Assembly (NCBI GenBank): GCA_025980355.1
Contig: JAICXR010000014.1
Span: forward strand, 1 to 18,114
Source of the DNA: Chloroflexota bacterium
GTDB taxonomy: Bacteria; Chloroflexota; UBA4733
Reading direction: 5' to 3'
DNA: 18,114 nucleotides
Shown: positions 8,056 to 14,643 of the stretch, piece after piece
Layout of the letters: each line of letters begins with the position of its first letter
Numbering within the stretch: position 1 is the first letter of the stretch
Program-made: the position numbers and the translations under genes
The notes under the pieces: model-generated
Databases searched by the model: none
What the model saw: the letters and a program-made list of their open reading frames with translations, nothing else
What the model was told of the DNA's origin: nothing

Positions 8056-8145
8056 GGGACGCATGTCCCCCTTAGGCCGCGGCATTCAGGCGGCAGTGCG
8101 ACCGCAGTCGCCCTCGTCGCTTGGCCGCAGACCGCAGTCGCGGCC
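8056..8145. repeat. Three short hairpins with a repeated core before folE
   Basis: Three inverted repeats occur within 90 bases between the PIG-L gene and folE: GGGAC-GCAT-GTCCC (8056-8069), GCGAC-CGCA-GTCGC (8098-8111), and GGCCGC-A-GAC-CGCA-GTC-GCGGCC (8123-8145). The last two share the 11-base direct repeat GACCGCAGTCG with the same CGCA loop. None is followed by a T-tract. They could end transcription of the upstream gene or form a folded leader for folE. Confidence 0.5.
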
Positions 8146-8175
8146 TTCCTAAGCTAAGCGTAAGGATTTGGCAGA

Positions 8176-8847
8176 TTGTTGGCGAATGAAGCGCACGCGG
8201 AAGTAATACGCGTTGGCGAGGAACGGCCGGCCCAGCCGGCCGTGTTGCAGTTGCGACCGCGGCAGGTGTCGGAGGAGCAGTTCCGCAAGTTTGAGGGGTA
8301 TGTCGCGGAGATGTTCGCGGCCTTCGGCATGGATGTGGCGACGCCCTCCACGGAGGAGACGCCGCGCCGGTTCGTCCGGGCGCTCTATGATTCGACGGAA
8401 GGCTACGATGGCGACCCGAAGGTATTGAAGGTCTTCGAGACCGAGTGCCGCGGTGCCCCGGACTGCGGGCTGGCCCAGGTGATCGAAGGCCCGATCCCGA
8501 TTTTTTCTCTCTGCGAGCACCACGCGTTGCCGATTCATGGTCGCGCCTACCTGGGCTATATCGCCCACGAACACATCCTCGGCATCTCCAAACTGACCCG
8601 ACTCGTGCGCGTGTTCGCGAAGCGTTTCACCGTGCAAGAGCGGCTGACGGAACAGATTGCCGAGGCGCTGGAGAGCATGCTCCAGCCGCACGGTGTGGCG
8701 GTCTATCTGGAAGCCCATCACCTCTGCGCCCAGATGCGCGGGGCGCGGGAACCGGCGTCGATGACGCGCACGACCACCTGGCGGGGGGAGTATGCCACCC
8801 AACCGTCGTTGCGGCAGGAGTTTTTCGTCAGTATCGGTCGGCCGTAG
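8176..8847 (+). CDS. folE: GTP cyclohydrolase I FolE
   Basis: FolE converts GTP to 7,8-dihydroneopterin triphosphate, the first step of folate and tetrahydropterin synthesis. The 223-residue length is normal. The zinc site is Cys113 and His116 in SLCEHHALPIHG with Cys184 in AHHLCAQMRG, where His182 is the likely catalytic residue. ISKLTRLVRVFAKRFTVQERLTEQI is split across the conserved helix near 137-161. I chose the TTG at 8176 because AAGGA (8162-8166) sits nine bases upstream; a second TTG follows at 8179. The next gene, a RibD-C reductase, starts three bases after the stop, so the two are co-transcribed. Confidence 0.95.
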   Translation: MLANEAHAEVIRVGEERPAQPAVLQLRPRQVSEEQFRKFEGYVAEMFAAFGMDVATPSTEETPRRFVRALYDSTEGYDGDPKVLKVFETECRGAPDCGLAQVIEGPIPIFSLCEHHALPIHGRAYLGYIAHEHILGISKLTRLVRVFAKRFTVQERLTEQIAEALESMLQPHGVAVYLEAHHLCAQMRGAREPASMTRTTTWRGEYATQPSLRQEFFVSIGRP

Positions 8848-8849
8848 CC

Positions 8850-9689
8850 ATGGCGCTTTCGCCACTCGAGACGCTGGCCGCCGACCAGCGCGCCACGGAG
8901 ACGATCCCGTTGGCGCCCGAGCTGGCGGCGCTCTACGGTCCGCTGACGTTGCCGCCCCATCCGGGCAGGCCCTACGTCATCGGCAACTTCGTCTCCACGC
9001 TGGACGGCGCCGTGGCACTGGGCGGACCGCGCTCCGGCGGCGGCGACATCAGCGGCCAGAACCCGCACGACCAGATGCTCGTAGGGCTGCTGCGCGCCGT
9101 CTCCGACATCGTCATTGTCGCCGCCGGGACGCTGCGAGCCGCCCCCCGCCATACCTGGACCCCGGAAGCCATGGCGCCGCAGTACGCTACCGCCTATGCC
9201 GAGACGCGGGCCTTGCTCGGCAAGCCGAAGCCCCCGCTCACGGTGTTGGTGACCGCCAGGGGCAAACTGGACCTCCGGCAGCCGATCTTCCAATCGGGCG
9301 CGACGGAGGTCGTCGTCGCCACCAACGAGCGCGTTGCCGCCGAACTCCAGGCTCGGGCCTTGCCCGACCACGTGCGCGTACTCGGCCTGCCGGGCGAGGG
9401 CGCAATCGCCGTGCGCGCGTTGCTGGCGGCGCTGCAGCCGCTATGGCCGAGCGACATCATCCTGACGGAGGGTGGCCCGCACCTGCTGGGCGACTTTCTG
9501 GCCGAGCGGTGCCTGGACGAGCTCTTTCTGACGCTGGCACCCCAGATCGCCGGCCGCGACGACCCGGCGCGCCGTCCCGGCCTCGCCAGCGGCCACGAGT
9601 TCGCCCCCCAGCACCCGCTCTGGGGCACGCTGGTCGACGTGAAGCGCGCCGGCAGCCACCTGTTTCTGCGCTACGCCTTCCCGGTCTGA
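8850..9689 (+). CDS. RibD C-terminal domain reductase (DHFR-like fold)
   Basis: A 279-residue stand-alone member of the RibD C-terminal/dihydrofolate-reductase-like family, NAD(P)H-dependent. The family pattern is visible as NFVSTLDGAVA (46-56), HDQMLVGLLRAVSDIVIVA (73-91) followed by AGTLRA, and the nucleotide-binding LTEGGPHLLGDFL (205-217). The deaminase half of RibD is absent. The ATG three bases after the folE stop lacks a strong ribosome site, so translation is likely coupled. In riboflavin synthesis this fold reduces a pyrimidine; homologues elsewhere reduce dihydrofolate or pterins. Joined to folE, a pterin or folate reductase is the more attractive reading, but this is inference from context. 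Confidence 0.88.
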   Translation: MALSPLETLAADQRATETIPLAPELAALYGPLTLPPHPGRPYVIGNFVSTLDGAVALGGPRSGGGDISGQNPHDQMLVGLLRAVSDIVIVAAGTLRAAPRHTWTPEAMAPQYATAYAETRALLGKPKPPLTVLVTARGKLDLRQPIFQSGATEVVVATNERVAAELQARALPDHVRVLGLPGEGAIAVRALLAALQPLWPSDIILTEGGPHLLGDFLAERCLDELFLTLAPQIAGRDDPARRPGLASGHEFAPQHPLWGTLVDVKRAGSHLFLRYAFPV

Positions 9690-9702
9690 TCGACCGCTTC
9701 TC

Positions 9703-9753
9703 GCTCACCGACCCGGCCTTCGGACGTGAGGGCCCGCCCTGGATACGGTGAGC
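9703..9753. terminator. Possible shared terminator stem between convergent genes
   Basis: GCTCACCG (9703-9710) and CGGTGAGC (9746-9753) are perfect 8-base inverted arms separated by 35 bases in the 73-base gap between the reductase gene and the convergent GH4 gene. The loop is long and no T-tract follows, so termination is only suggested by position. Confidence 0.3.
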
Positions 9754-9762
9754 CGCCGCGCT

Positions 9763-11118
9763 TTATGTGTCAGAGAACTGGGGCAGGTACTCACGGGAAG
9801 CCGCGAGGAGCTCGTCCAGCATGGCCGCCGATTGCTCGGGGAGGATCGCCATTTCGTCGACCAGCAAGGCCTGGAGCGCTAGGTCGCGGTCACCGTTCAC
9901 CCCGGCGTCGGCGACCAGCTCCTGCCAGGCGATGCGCTTCTGCAGCAGCCCCAGGAGCGCGATGGGCGCGGGCCCGGTGTAGATCGGCCGGACGCCGACC
10001 GAGTCCGTCACGCCTTCGACCTCAACGCAGGCATAGTCCGGCAGGTTCGGAATGACGCCCCGGTTCTCGACGTTGACCACGTGGACATGCCGGCGTCCGA
10101 GGGCGATCGCCTCGATGAGCACGCCGAGCTGTTCACCGGCCAACGCACTTGTCCCCGGCTTTGGTAAGCCAATGCGCCGGAGGTCGGCGGAGTACGCCTC
10201 CAACTCGGCCTGCCGGCCCGGGGTGGTCGCCGGCTGGGTGGGGTCGTCGCTCGCCATGGAGAAGTGCCCCCCCAGGGGATGGCCATAGGGCAGATGCGCG
10301 CTATCCTTCGCCTGCGCCAGGTAGGGATAGAACTCGAGGGCGTGGGCGTCGTCCGGGTAGACGATGCGGTAGCCGTAGGCCTCGGAGAGCCGCTGGGTCA
10401 GCGGGTTCTTGGCGGTGTCCCTGCCCTCGGCCATGCGCCGCCGAACCTCGGGATAGACGTCCCGCCCGCCGTGATAGATGCGCGTGAACCAGTGGTAGTG
10501 GTTCGTCCCGACCCAGACGGTGTCGAGCTCCTCGGCTGGCACGCCAAGGAGCTGGCCCACGAGGCTGATCCCGGCCTGGACGCCGTGGCAAATCCCGATC
10601 ACCTTGATGCTGGTGTACTTGGTCATCGCCCGGCACAGCACCGCCATGGGGTTGGAGTGGTTGAAGAAGACGACATTGGGGCAACGCCGCTCCATCTCGC
10701 GACAGATGTTGAGGTAAATCGGGATATTGCGCAACGCCATCATCATGCCGGCCGGGCCCCCGGTGTCCCCCACGATTTGGGGAACACCGTATTTCGCCGG
10801 GATGCGAATGTCGTGAGCGCGGACATCCGTTTGGTAGACGCCGCCGGTCGACATGCCGGAGCCGCCGATGGCGGCAAGGGCGAAGTCGGCGCCGTCGAGC
10901 GCCTCGGCCAGCGTGCTGCAGGATCGCACCGCAATGCCCGTGCCGGCTTCCTCGGCCAGGCGGCGGCCGTGGCGGGCCATGACTTCACTCTTTTCGTGGT
11001 CGATGTCGTAGAGCGTGAGCACGCTCCCGGCGAGACCGTCGACGACGACGAGGTCGGCCAGGGTATGCGCGAAATACCTGCTGCCGCTCCCGAGGCAGGC
11101 GATTTTCTTTGTGGGCAC
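9763..11118 (-). CDS. Glycoside hydrolase family 4, NAD- and metal-dependent
   Basis: GH4 enzymes cleave glycosides by an NAD+-assisted oxidation-elimination mechanism with Mn2+. This 451-residue protein has the Rossmann site CLGSGSRYFAHTL (8-20), IVGDTGGPAGMM (115-126), FFNHSNPM (151-158), the metal ligand Cys177 in ICHGV and the GTNHYHWF motif with His207. The four-residue motif after the metal Cys tracks with substrate in this family; CHGV is nearest to the CHGx form that I recall for alpha-glucuronidases, rather than CHEV, CHSV or CNVP. The substrate remains inferred. The GTG start at 11118 follows GGGGAGGGGG. It is monocistronic, convergent with the folE unit, and shares a 136-base divergent region with the lipoprotein gene. 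No sugar transporter is adjacent. Confidence 0.92.
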   Translation of the reverse strand: MPTKKIACLGSGSRYFAHTLADLVVVDGLAGSVLTLYDIDHEKSEVMARHGRRLAEEAGTGIAVRSCSTLAEALDGADFALAAIGGSGMSTGGVYQTDVRAHDIRIPAKYGVPQIVGDTGGPAGMMMALRNIPIYLNICREMERRCPNVVFFNHSNPMAVLCRAMTKYTSIKVIGICHGVQAGISLVGQLLGVPAEELDTVWVGTNHYHWFTRIYHGGRDVYPEVRRRMAEGRDTAKNPLTQRLSEAYGYRIVYPDDAHALEFYPYLAQAKDSAHLPYGHPLGGHFSMASDDPTQPATTPGRQAELEAYSADLRRIGLPKPGTSALAGEQLGVLIEAIALGRRHVHVVNVENRGVIPNLPDYACVEVEGVTDSVGVRPIYTGPAPIALLGLLQKRIAWQELVADAGVNGDRDLALQALLVDEMAILPEQSAAMLDELLAASREYLPQFSDT

Positions 11119-11167
11119 CAGGACCCCCTCCCCTATTTGCTCGTCTTCTCGACGCTAGCCGCTCAGT

Positions 11168-11196
11168 TTGACAGGCGGGCAAGCGTCGCATAGGAT
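11168..11196 (+). promoter_or_regulatory. Sigma-70-type promoter for lipoprotein gene
   Basis: TTGACA (11168-11173) is a perfect -35 box, followed by a 17-base spacer and TAGGAT (11191-11196) as -10. Expected transcription starts about 11203, giving a leader of about 52 bases to the ATG at 11255. Inverted arms CGACGCT (11150-11156) and AGCGTCG (11182-11188) flank the -35 box and could hold a regulator. Confidence 0.65.
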
Positions 11197-11254
11197 GGTA
11201 GCAGGGTTGAAGTCGTCGTTGTCCGACAAAGTCATCGGTTGAAAGGAGACCGCG

Positions 11255-12202
11255 ATGGCGTTTGTCCAGAGGAAAGAGGCGATGCGTTATCTTTTGGGCG
11301 CGCTTCTCAGCTCGCTTGCTCTGGCGCTCTCGGCCTGTGGCGCGCCGTCCTCCGCCACGGCCGCCTCGAGTGCGGCGACCACCGTGCAGGTGCGGGTCGA
11401 CCCGACGCTGGGGACGATCCTGGCCGACGCCAAGGGGATGACGCTCTACAAGTACGCCAAGGACGGGACGAACACCAGCGCCTGCCTCGCCGCCTGCGCC
11501 ACGGCCTGGCCGCCGCTCACGGCGCCCGGGACGCCGACGCTGCCGTCCGGCGTGACCGGGACGCTCGCCACCTTCCCCCGCTCCGACGGCGTGACGCAGG
11601 TGAGCTTCAACGGCGTGCCCCTGTATCGCTACAGCAAGGACCAGAAGGCGGGCGACATCACCGGCAATGGCGTGGGCGGGGTCTGGTCCGTCGCCAACGT
11701 GGCGAACACGCGGCCGGCCCCCGCCGCGACCAGCGTGCCGGCCACCCGGGTGAATGGGGCCATCCAGAGCGTCGCCAACGGCAAGGTGACGCTGGCCGAT
11801 GGCTCGGCCTTCACGATCAACCCCTCCACCCAGATCAGCCGCATCGTGACTGGCACCCTGAGCGATCTCAAGGCCGGCGACTACGTGGCCATCACCGCGA
11901 AGCGGCAACCGGATAACACGTTGCTGGCGTCGATGGTGAACGTCTTTCCGACGACGGCGCGGGGCGTGGCGAACGGCCAGTTCCCCCTGACCGGCGGCAA
12001 CCTGATGACCAACGCGACGATCGACCAGGTGACGGGTAACGGATTCACCGTGGCCTTCCCCGGCGGCGGGGCGAAGATCACGCTCGCCGCCGACGCGAAG
12101 ATCACCAGGACCGTCGCGGCGGATCAGAGCGCCCTGACCGCCGGCACGAACGTCTCCGCCTCCGTCCGCGACGGCGTCGCCCAGTCGATCACCCTACAAT
12201 AG
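11255..12202 (+). CDS. Lipoprotein with COG4315-type repeats and DUF5666-like C-terminus
   Basis: The 315-residue protein has a lipoprotein signal: a hydrophobic stretch from residue 12 and lipobox LSAC with Cys28, so it should be anchored outside the membrane. Residues about 52-87 (LGTILADAKGMTLYKYAKDG, then two Cys at 77 and 81) and 112-147 (FNGVPLYRYSKD, ending VWSVA) are two copies of the 'secreted repeat of unknown function' (PF03640/COG4315). The part after residue 165 is beta-rich with two GAIQSVANGKVTL / ATIDQVTGNGFTV segments resembling DUF5666. AGGAG lies before the ATG; a second ATG at 11282 is less well placed. It converges on the cupredoxin gene. Function is unknown. Confidence 0.87.
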   Translation: MAFVQRKEAMRYLLGALLSSLALALSACGAPSSATAASSAATTVQVRVDPTLGTILADAKGMTLYKYAKDGTNTSACLAACATAWPPLTAPGTPTLPSGVTGTLATFPRSDGVTQVSFNGVPLYRYSKDQKAGDITGNGVGGVWSVANVANTRPAPAATSVPATRVNGAIQSVANGKVTLADGSAFTINPSTQISRIVTGTLSDLKAGDYVAITAKRQPDNTLLASMVNVFPTTARGVANGQFPLTGGNLMTNATIDQVTGNGFTVAFPGGGAKITLAADAKITRTVAADQSALTAGTNVSASVRDGVAQSITLQ

Positions 12203-12210
12203 GGGCACGA

Positions 12211-12238
12211 CGCCCGCCGCGCGTATCCCCGGCGGGCG
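12211..12238. terminator. GC-rich hairpin, probable bidirectional terminator
   Basis: CGCCCGCCG (12211-12219) and CGGCGGGCG (12230-12238) pair perfectly over nine bases around a 10-base loop, in the 46-base gap between the convergent lipoprotein and cupredoxin genes. No T-tract follows on either strand; strength and position are the evidence. Confidence 0.6.
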
Positions 12239-12248
12239 CCCGAAGTCC

Positions 12249-12818
12249 CTACCGCCGGCGTCGCAAGGTCGCAAGCAAGGCGGCGCCGGCGAGCAGCGCT
12301 TCCCCGATGCCGTTCGACACGCCGGCCATACCGCCCGCCCCGGTGCTCGGCATGCGGGCGGGGACCTGGGCCGGCGCAACGGACGGGGCTGTGGGCGGGG
12401 CCGCGGGCGCGGGGGCGATCGCCGGCGCGGGGGCGGCGGTGGCTGGCGCTGCGGCGGTCACGGTGATAGCGCCGTGCATGTAGGAATGGATGGAACAGTG
12501 ATACGTGTACGTCCCCGCCTTCGTGAAGGTGAAGCGGAACGCCTGGTCCTCGTTGAGTGTGCCGGAGCCGAAGGCGCCGCTATCGCTGGTCACCGTGTGC
12601 GGCGCGTCGCTCATGTCCGTCCAGGTCACCGTCGCGCCGACCGGCACCGTGGTGGCGCCGGGGACGAAGGCGTAGTGCTCCGGGGAATCCTCCGTCATGG
12701 ACACCGCGGCGGCGCCCTGCGCCAGCGCCGGCTGCGAGAGCGGCCCGTACAACGTCGCGGCGAGCAGGATGCCCGCCCCGATACGTCCGCCGCGATGGCC
12801 TACCCCACTCAATTTCAC
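12249..12818 (-). CDS. Secreted type-1 copper cupredoxin with PxTG-like tail
   Basis: A 189-residue exported plastocyanin-like protein. The signal peptide runs to about residue 33 (ALA before Gln34). The copper ligands of a type-1 site are visible: His74 in DAPHTV and Cys108, His111 and Met114 in YHCSIHSYMHG, so it probably carries electrons outside the membrane. An Ala/Pro linker (123-155) leads to MPSTGAGG (156-163), a hydrophobic segment and RRRR at the C-terminus, which together resemble a sortase-type sorting signal with Met in place of Leu. The GTG at 12818 is supported by AGAGGAG. It converges on the lipoprotein gene and lies downstream of a regulator on the same strand. Confidence 0.9.
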   Translation of the reverse strand: MKLSGVGHRGGRIGAGILLAATLYGPLSQPALAQGAAAVSMTEDSPEHYAFVPGATTVPVGATVTWTDMSDAPHTVTSDSGAFGSGTLNEDQAFRFTFTKAGTYTYHCSIHSYMHGAITVTAAAPATAAPAPAIAPAPAAPPTAPSVAPAQVPARMPSTGAGGMAGVSNGIGEALLAGAALLATLRRRR

Positions 12819-12862
12819 CGGTCACTCCTCTTCTCACCCTGATCGCTGGCCGCCAAGCGGTG

Positions 12863-12877
12863 GAGCACGAAGTGCTC
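12863..12877. promoter_or_regulatory. Operator-like inverted repeat before cupredoxin gene
   Basis: GAGCAC and GTGCTC are perfect 6-base arms around GAA, centred about 52 bases before the cupredoxin GTG. Position in the leader or promoter suggests a regulator site or small hairpin; the binding protein is unknown. Confidence 0.35.
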
Positions 12878-13113
12878 TGCTGGCACCACTCGGTCGATCA
12901 AGTATCAGCGGGTGCACCCGGTCCGTACCAGGGACCATCGTGGCACGTTTTTGCGACCATCGTCGCGTCGGTCGGTCGCATAGCCCGCTTCCCGCTGGGG
13001 CCGGCCACCGGAGGGGGCTACCGGACCGTAGACCGTAGATTGCCGCTCCCGATCCCTGCGACAGCCGACCGAGTGGGGTGCCGCTGTTGGCTGCACTACC
13101 GGAAAAGGGACTT

Positions 13114-13136
13114 GGCGCGTCCAGAGCGAGGACGCC
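13114..13136 (-). terminator. Weak hairpin after regulator gene
   Basis: On the minus strand GGCGTCC-TCGCTCT-GGACGCGCC forms a bulged stem about 30 bases after the regulator's stop, followed after a few bases by CCCTTTTCC. It could be an intrinsic terminator but the T-rich part is displaced. Confidence 0.3.
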
Positions 13137-13164
13137 GGCGCGAATCCGGGCCCCGAACGTTTCC

Positions 13165-13854
13165 TCACGTCACGGGCGGCGGGCTCGCGCCGCCCCTCCT
13201 CCGAGCCCTTCGACTCGTGCCCTCCGGACTGGCCGCCACGGCAAAGTAGCAGCGCGGCGGCTCCCGCCGGTCGCACCGCTCCTGGACCGGCAGGCCGACC
13301 ATTCGGGTCAGCGCGGTCGCGGCGAGGAGGCAGAGTTCGGGATGGGCCGCCACCACCGAGGCGAGCGGGCAGCTCCAACCCTGAATGACGAGCGTGCCAT
13401 CGACTTCCCGTGCCTCGGCAAACCCGCCGAGGTCGTTCAGCAACTCGGCGCCCGCGGCAACCCGGTCTCGCACATCGCCGCGTGGGACCGGGCGCCCGGC
13501 GATGAGCTGGGCCGCGACGTCCCGGAAGAGCGCCGTGCGGGATGGCGGGTCGAGCCGCGCGGGGAGGGCGTCGAGCACGGCGCCTAGGACCGGGGCGTAG
13601 CCGCGGGGAAACAGTTCGGCGGCTTCCGGAGTCAGCGCGTAGAGATGCGCCGGCTTGCCGTCGCCTCGCCGGGCGCCGCTCCGGCGCACCAAGCCGTCGC
13701 GCTCCAGCGTGGCCAAGTGCTCGCGCACGGCGTTCCGCGTGATCCCGAGCAGCTCCGTTAACTCGTCCACCGTGTGCGCAGTGCGGCGGAGGAGCAGCAC
13801 CATACGTCCGCGGGTGGTCGAGAAGTACCGCTGGCCGAGCCGGGTCCGCAGCAC
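13165..13854 (-). CDS. Winged-helix regulator with C-terminal cysteine set (SufR/COG2345-like)
   Basis: The 229-residue protein begins with a winged helix-turn-helix (about residues 10-75): TVDELTELLGITRNAVREHL is the HTH and GKPAHLYALTPEA the wing. The C-terminal half holds four cysteines at 162, 175, 194 and 202 (C-x12-C-x18-C-x7-C) in the arrangement GWSCP...HPELC...C...RCYF typical of COG2345 regulators related to the iron-sulfur sensor SufR. It may therefore sense iron-sulfur status, redox or metal. The GTG at 13854 has GAGGAG upstream. A 14-base palindrome 36 bases before the start is a likely own operator. Neighbours are redox proteins, not suf genes. Fe-S binding is inferred. Confidence 0.85.
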   Translation of the reverse strand: MLRTRLGQRYFSTTRGRMVLLLRRTAHTVDELTELLGITRNAVREHLATLERDGLVRRSGARRGDGKPAHLYALTPEAAELFPRGYAPVLGAVLDALPARLDPPSRTALFRDVAAQLIAGRPVPRGDVRDRVAAGAELLNDLGGFAEAREVDGTLVIQGWSCPLASVVAAHPELCLLAATALTRMVGLPVQERCDRREPPRCYFAVAASPEGTSRRARRRGGASPPPVT

Positions 13855-13889
13855 CTCGTCTCCTCGAAATGGTACTCACGCTCTGCCAA

Positions 13890-13903
13890 CCAGCGTACGC
13901 TGG
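13890..13903. promoter_or_regulatory. 14-base palindrome before the regulator gene
   Basis: CCAGCGTACGCTGG is perfectly self-complementary and lies 36 bases upstream of the regulator's GTG on the minus strand, where a promoter is expected. It is a good candidate for an autoregulatory operator of the winged-helix protein. Confidence 0.5.
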
Positions 13904-14005
13904 GAGGCTGCAGGGCGACTATTGGACGCCGCGACGCAGATCCGCGCCCATGTTTCGCACGGCGCGTGCCGGGTCGGCCAGCGGCACGGATCTTGCGAGC
14001 GCACC

Positions 14006-14043
14006 GGCCCAGTAATGGCAGGCTTTCCTGCCATTACTGGGCC
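14006..14043. repeat. Perfect 17-bp hairpin before DUF2231 gene
   Basis: GGCCCAGTAATGGCAGG (14006-14022) and its exact complement CCTGCCATTACTGGGCC (14027-14043) are separated by CTTT. The hairpin ends eight bases before the GGGAGG ribosome site of the gene at 14063, so if transcribed it sits in the leader. It is far stronger than any other repeat here. It might be a terminator of an unseen transcript, a leader structure, an operator or a mobile palindromic element. Confidence 0.85.
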
Positions 14044-14062
14044 GCAATGCGGGAGGTAGGTC

Positions 14063-14554
14063 ATGGAAAGTCGCGCGAAGCTGGCGGGACACGCCATCCA
14101 CCCCATGTTGATCGTCTTCCCCCTCGGCCTCCTGGCCATGGCGGTCATCTTCGACATCATTTTTCTGGCGGGAGGTGGCGGCGGCTTCGCCGTTGCGGCC
14201 TTCTGGGACATCGCCGCCGGCGTCATCATGGGCTTACTGGCCGCCGTGTTCGGCTTCGCCGACTGGCTGGCCGTCCCCGCCGGGACGCGGGCGAAGCGGC
14301 TGGGCCGGTGGCACGGCGGCGGCAACGTCGTGATCGTCGTGCTCTTCGCCATCAGCTGGCTGCTCCGCCTGAACAATCCGGGCTACCATCCGAATACCGC
14401 CGGCTTCATCCTGGAGATCATCGCCGTCCTGCTGGCCTTGGTGACCGGCTGGCTGGGCGGCGAATTGGTGGAGCGGCTCGGCGTGGGGGTCGATCCGGGC
14501 GCCAACGTCGACGCGCCCAGCTCGCTGTCGGGCCAGCCTGCCGGTAACGGGTGA
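14063..14554 (+). CDS. DUF2231 family membrane protein
   Basis: A 163-residue inner-membrane protein with four predicted membrane segments (about 15-36, 45-70, 84-102, 113-133). The family signs are the N-terminal GHAIHPMLIVFPLG (9-22), WHGGGN (83-88) and GWLGGEL (129-135). Conserved His residues in this family have suggested a haem or metal role, but no function is established. GGAGG lies six bases before the ATG. The gene precedes a membrane-anchored sugar dehydrogenase, with which it may share a transcript, and DUF2231 proteins are often found beside redox or sorbosone-dehydrogenase genes, so an electron-transfer role is a reasonable guess. The perfect hairpin at 14006-14043 is in its leader region. 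Confidence 0.9.
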   Translation: MESRAKLAGHAIHPMLIVFPLGLLAMAVIFDIIFLAGGGGGFAVAAFWDIAAGVIMGLLAAVFGFADWLAVPAGTRAKRLGRWHGGGNVVIVVLFAISWLLRLNNPGYHPNTAGFILEIIAVLLALVTGWLGGELVERLGVGVDPGANVDAPSSLSGQPAGNG

Positions 14555-14560
14555 TCGTGC

Positions 14561-14591
14561 CTGCCTGTGCGGCGTTAGGAGACACAGGCAG
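14561..14591 (+). terminator. Hairpin between DUF2231 and dehydrogenase genes
   Basis: CTGCCTGTG (14561-14569) and CACAGGCAG (14583-14591) pair perfectly over nine bases around a 13-base loop, just after the DUF2231 stop. No T-tract follows. It may attenuate or process the transcript, and it argues that the dehydrogenase starts downstream at 14644, not at the GTG at 14551. Confidence 0.4.
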
Positions 14592-14643
14592 AACGACGAA
14601 GCAAAGGTGGTGGGCGTCCTGCGCATTGGGGAATGGAGCGATC

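Larger units (their letters stand above)
12819..13164. other. 346-base gap upstream of cupredoxin gene
   Basis: No gene is supported here. It holds several symmetric sites: GAGCAC-GAA-GTGCTC (12863-12877), the 12-base palindrome CGGGTGCACCCG (12909-12920) and TGCGACC/GGTCGCA arms (12952-12958 and 12974-12980). On the minus strand GATACT just downstream of the 12-base palindrome could be a -10 box for the cupredoxin, with no good -35. A short direct repeat CCGTAGA occurs twice near 13025-13040. Confidence 0.55.

Noticed and set aside
10264..11193. 309-residue plus-strand frame inside the GH4 gene
   Set aside because: It is antisense to a well-recognised GH4 enzyme with all key motifs and has no domain of its own.
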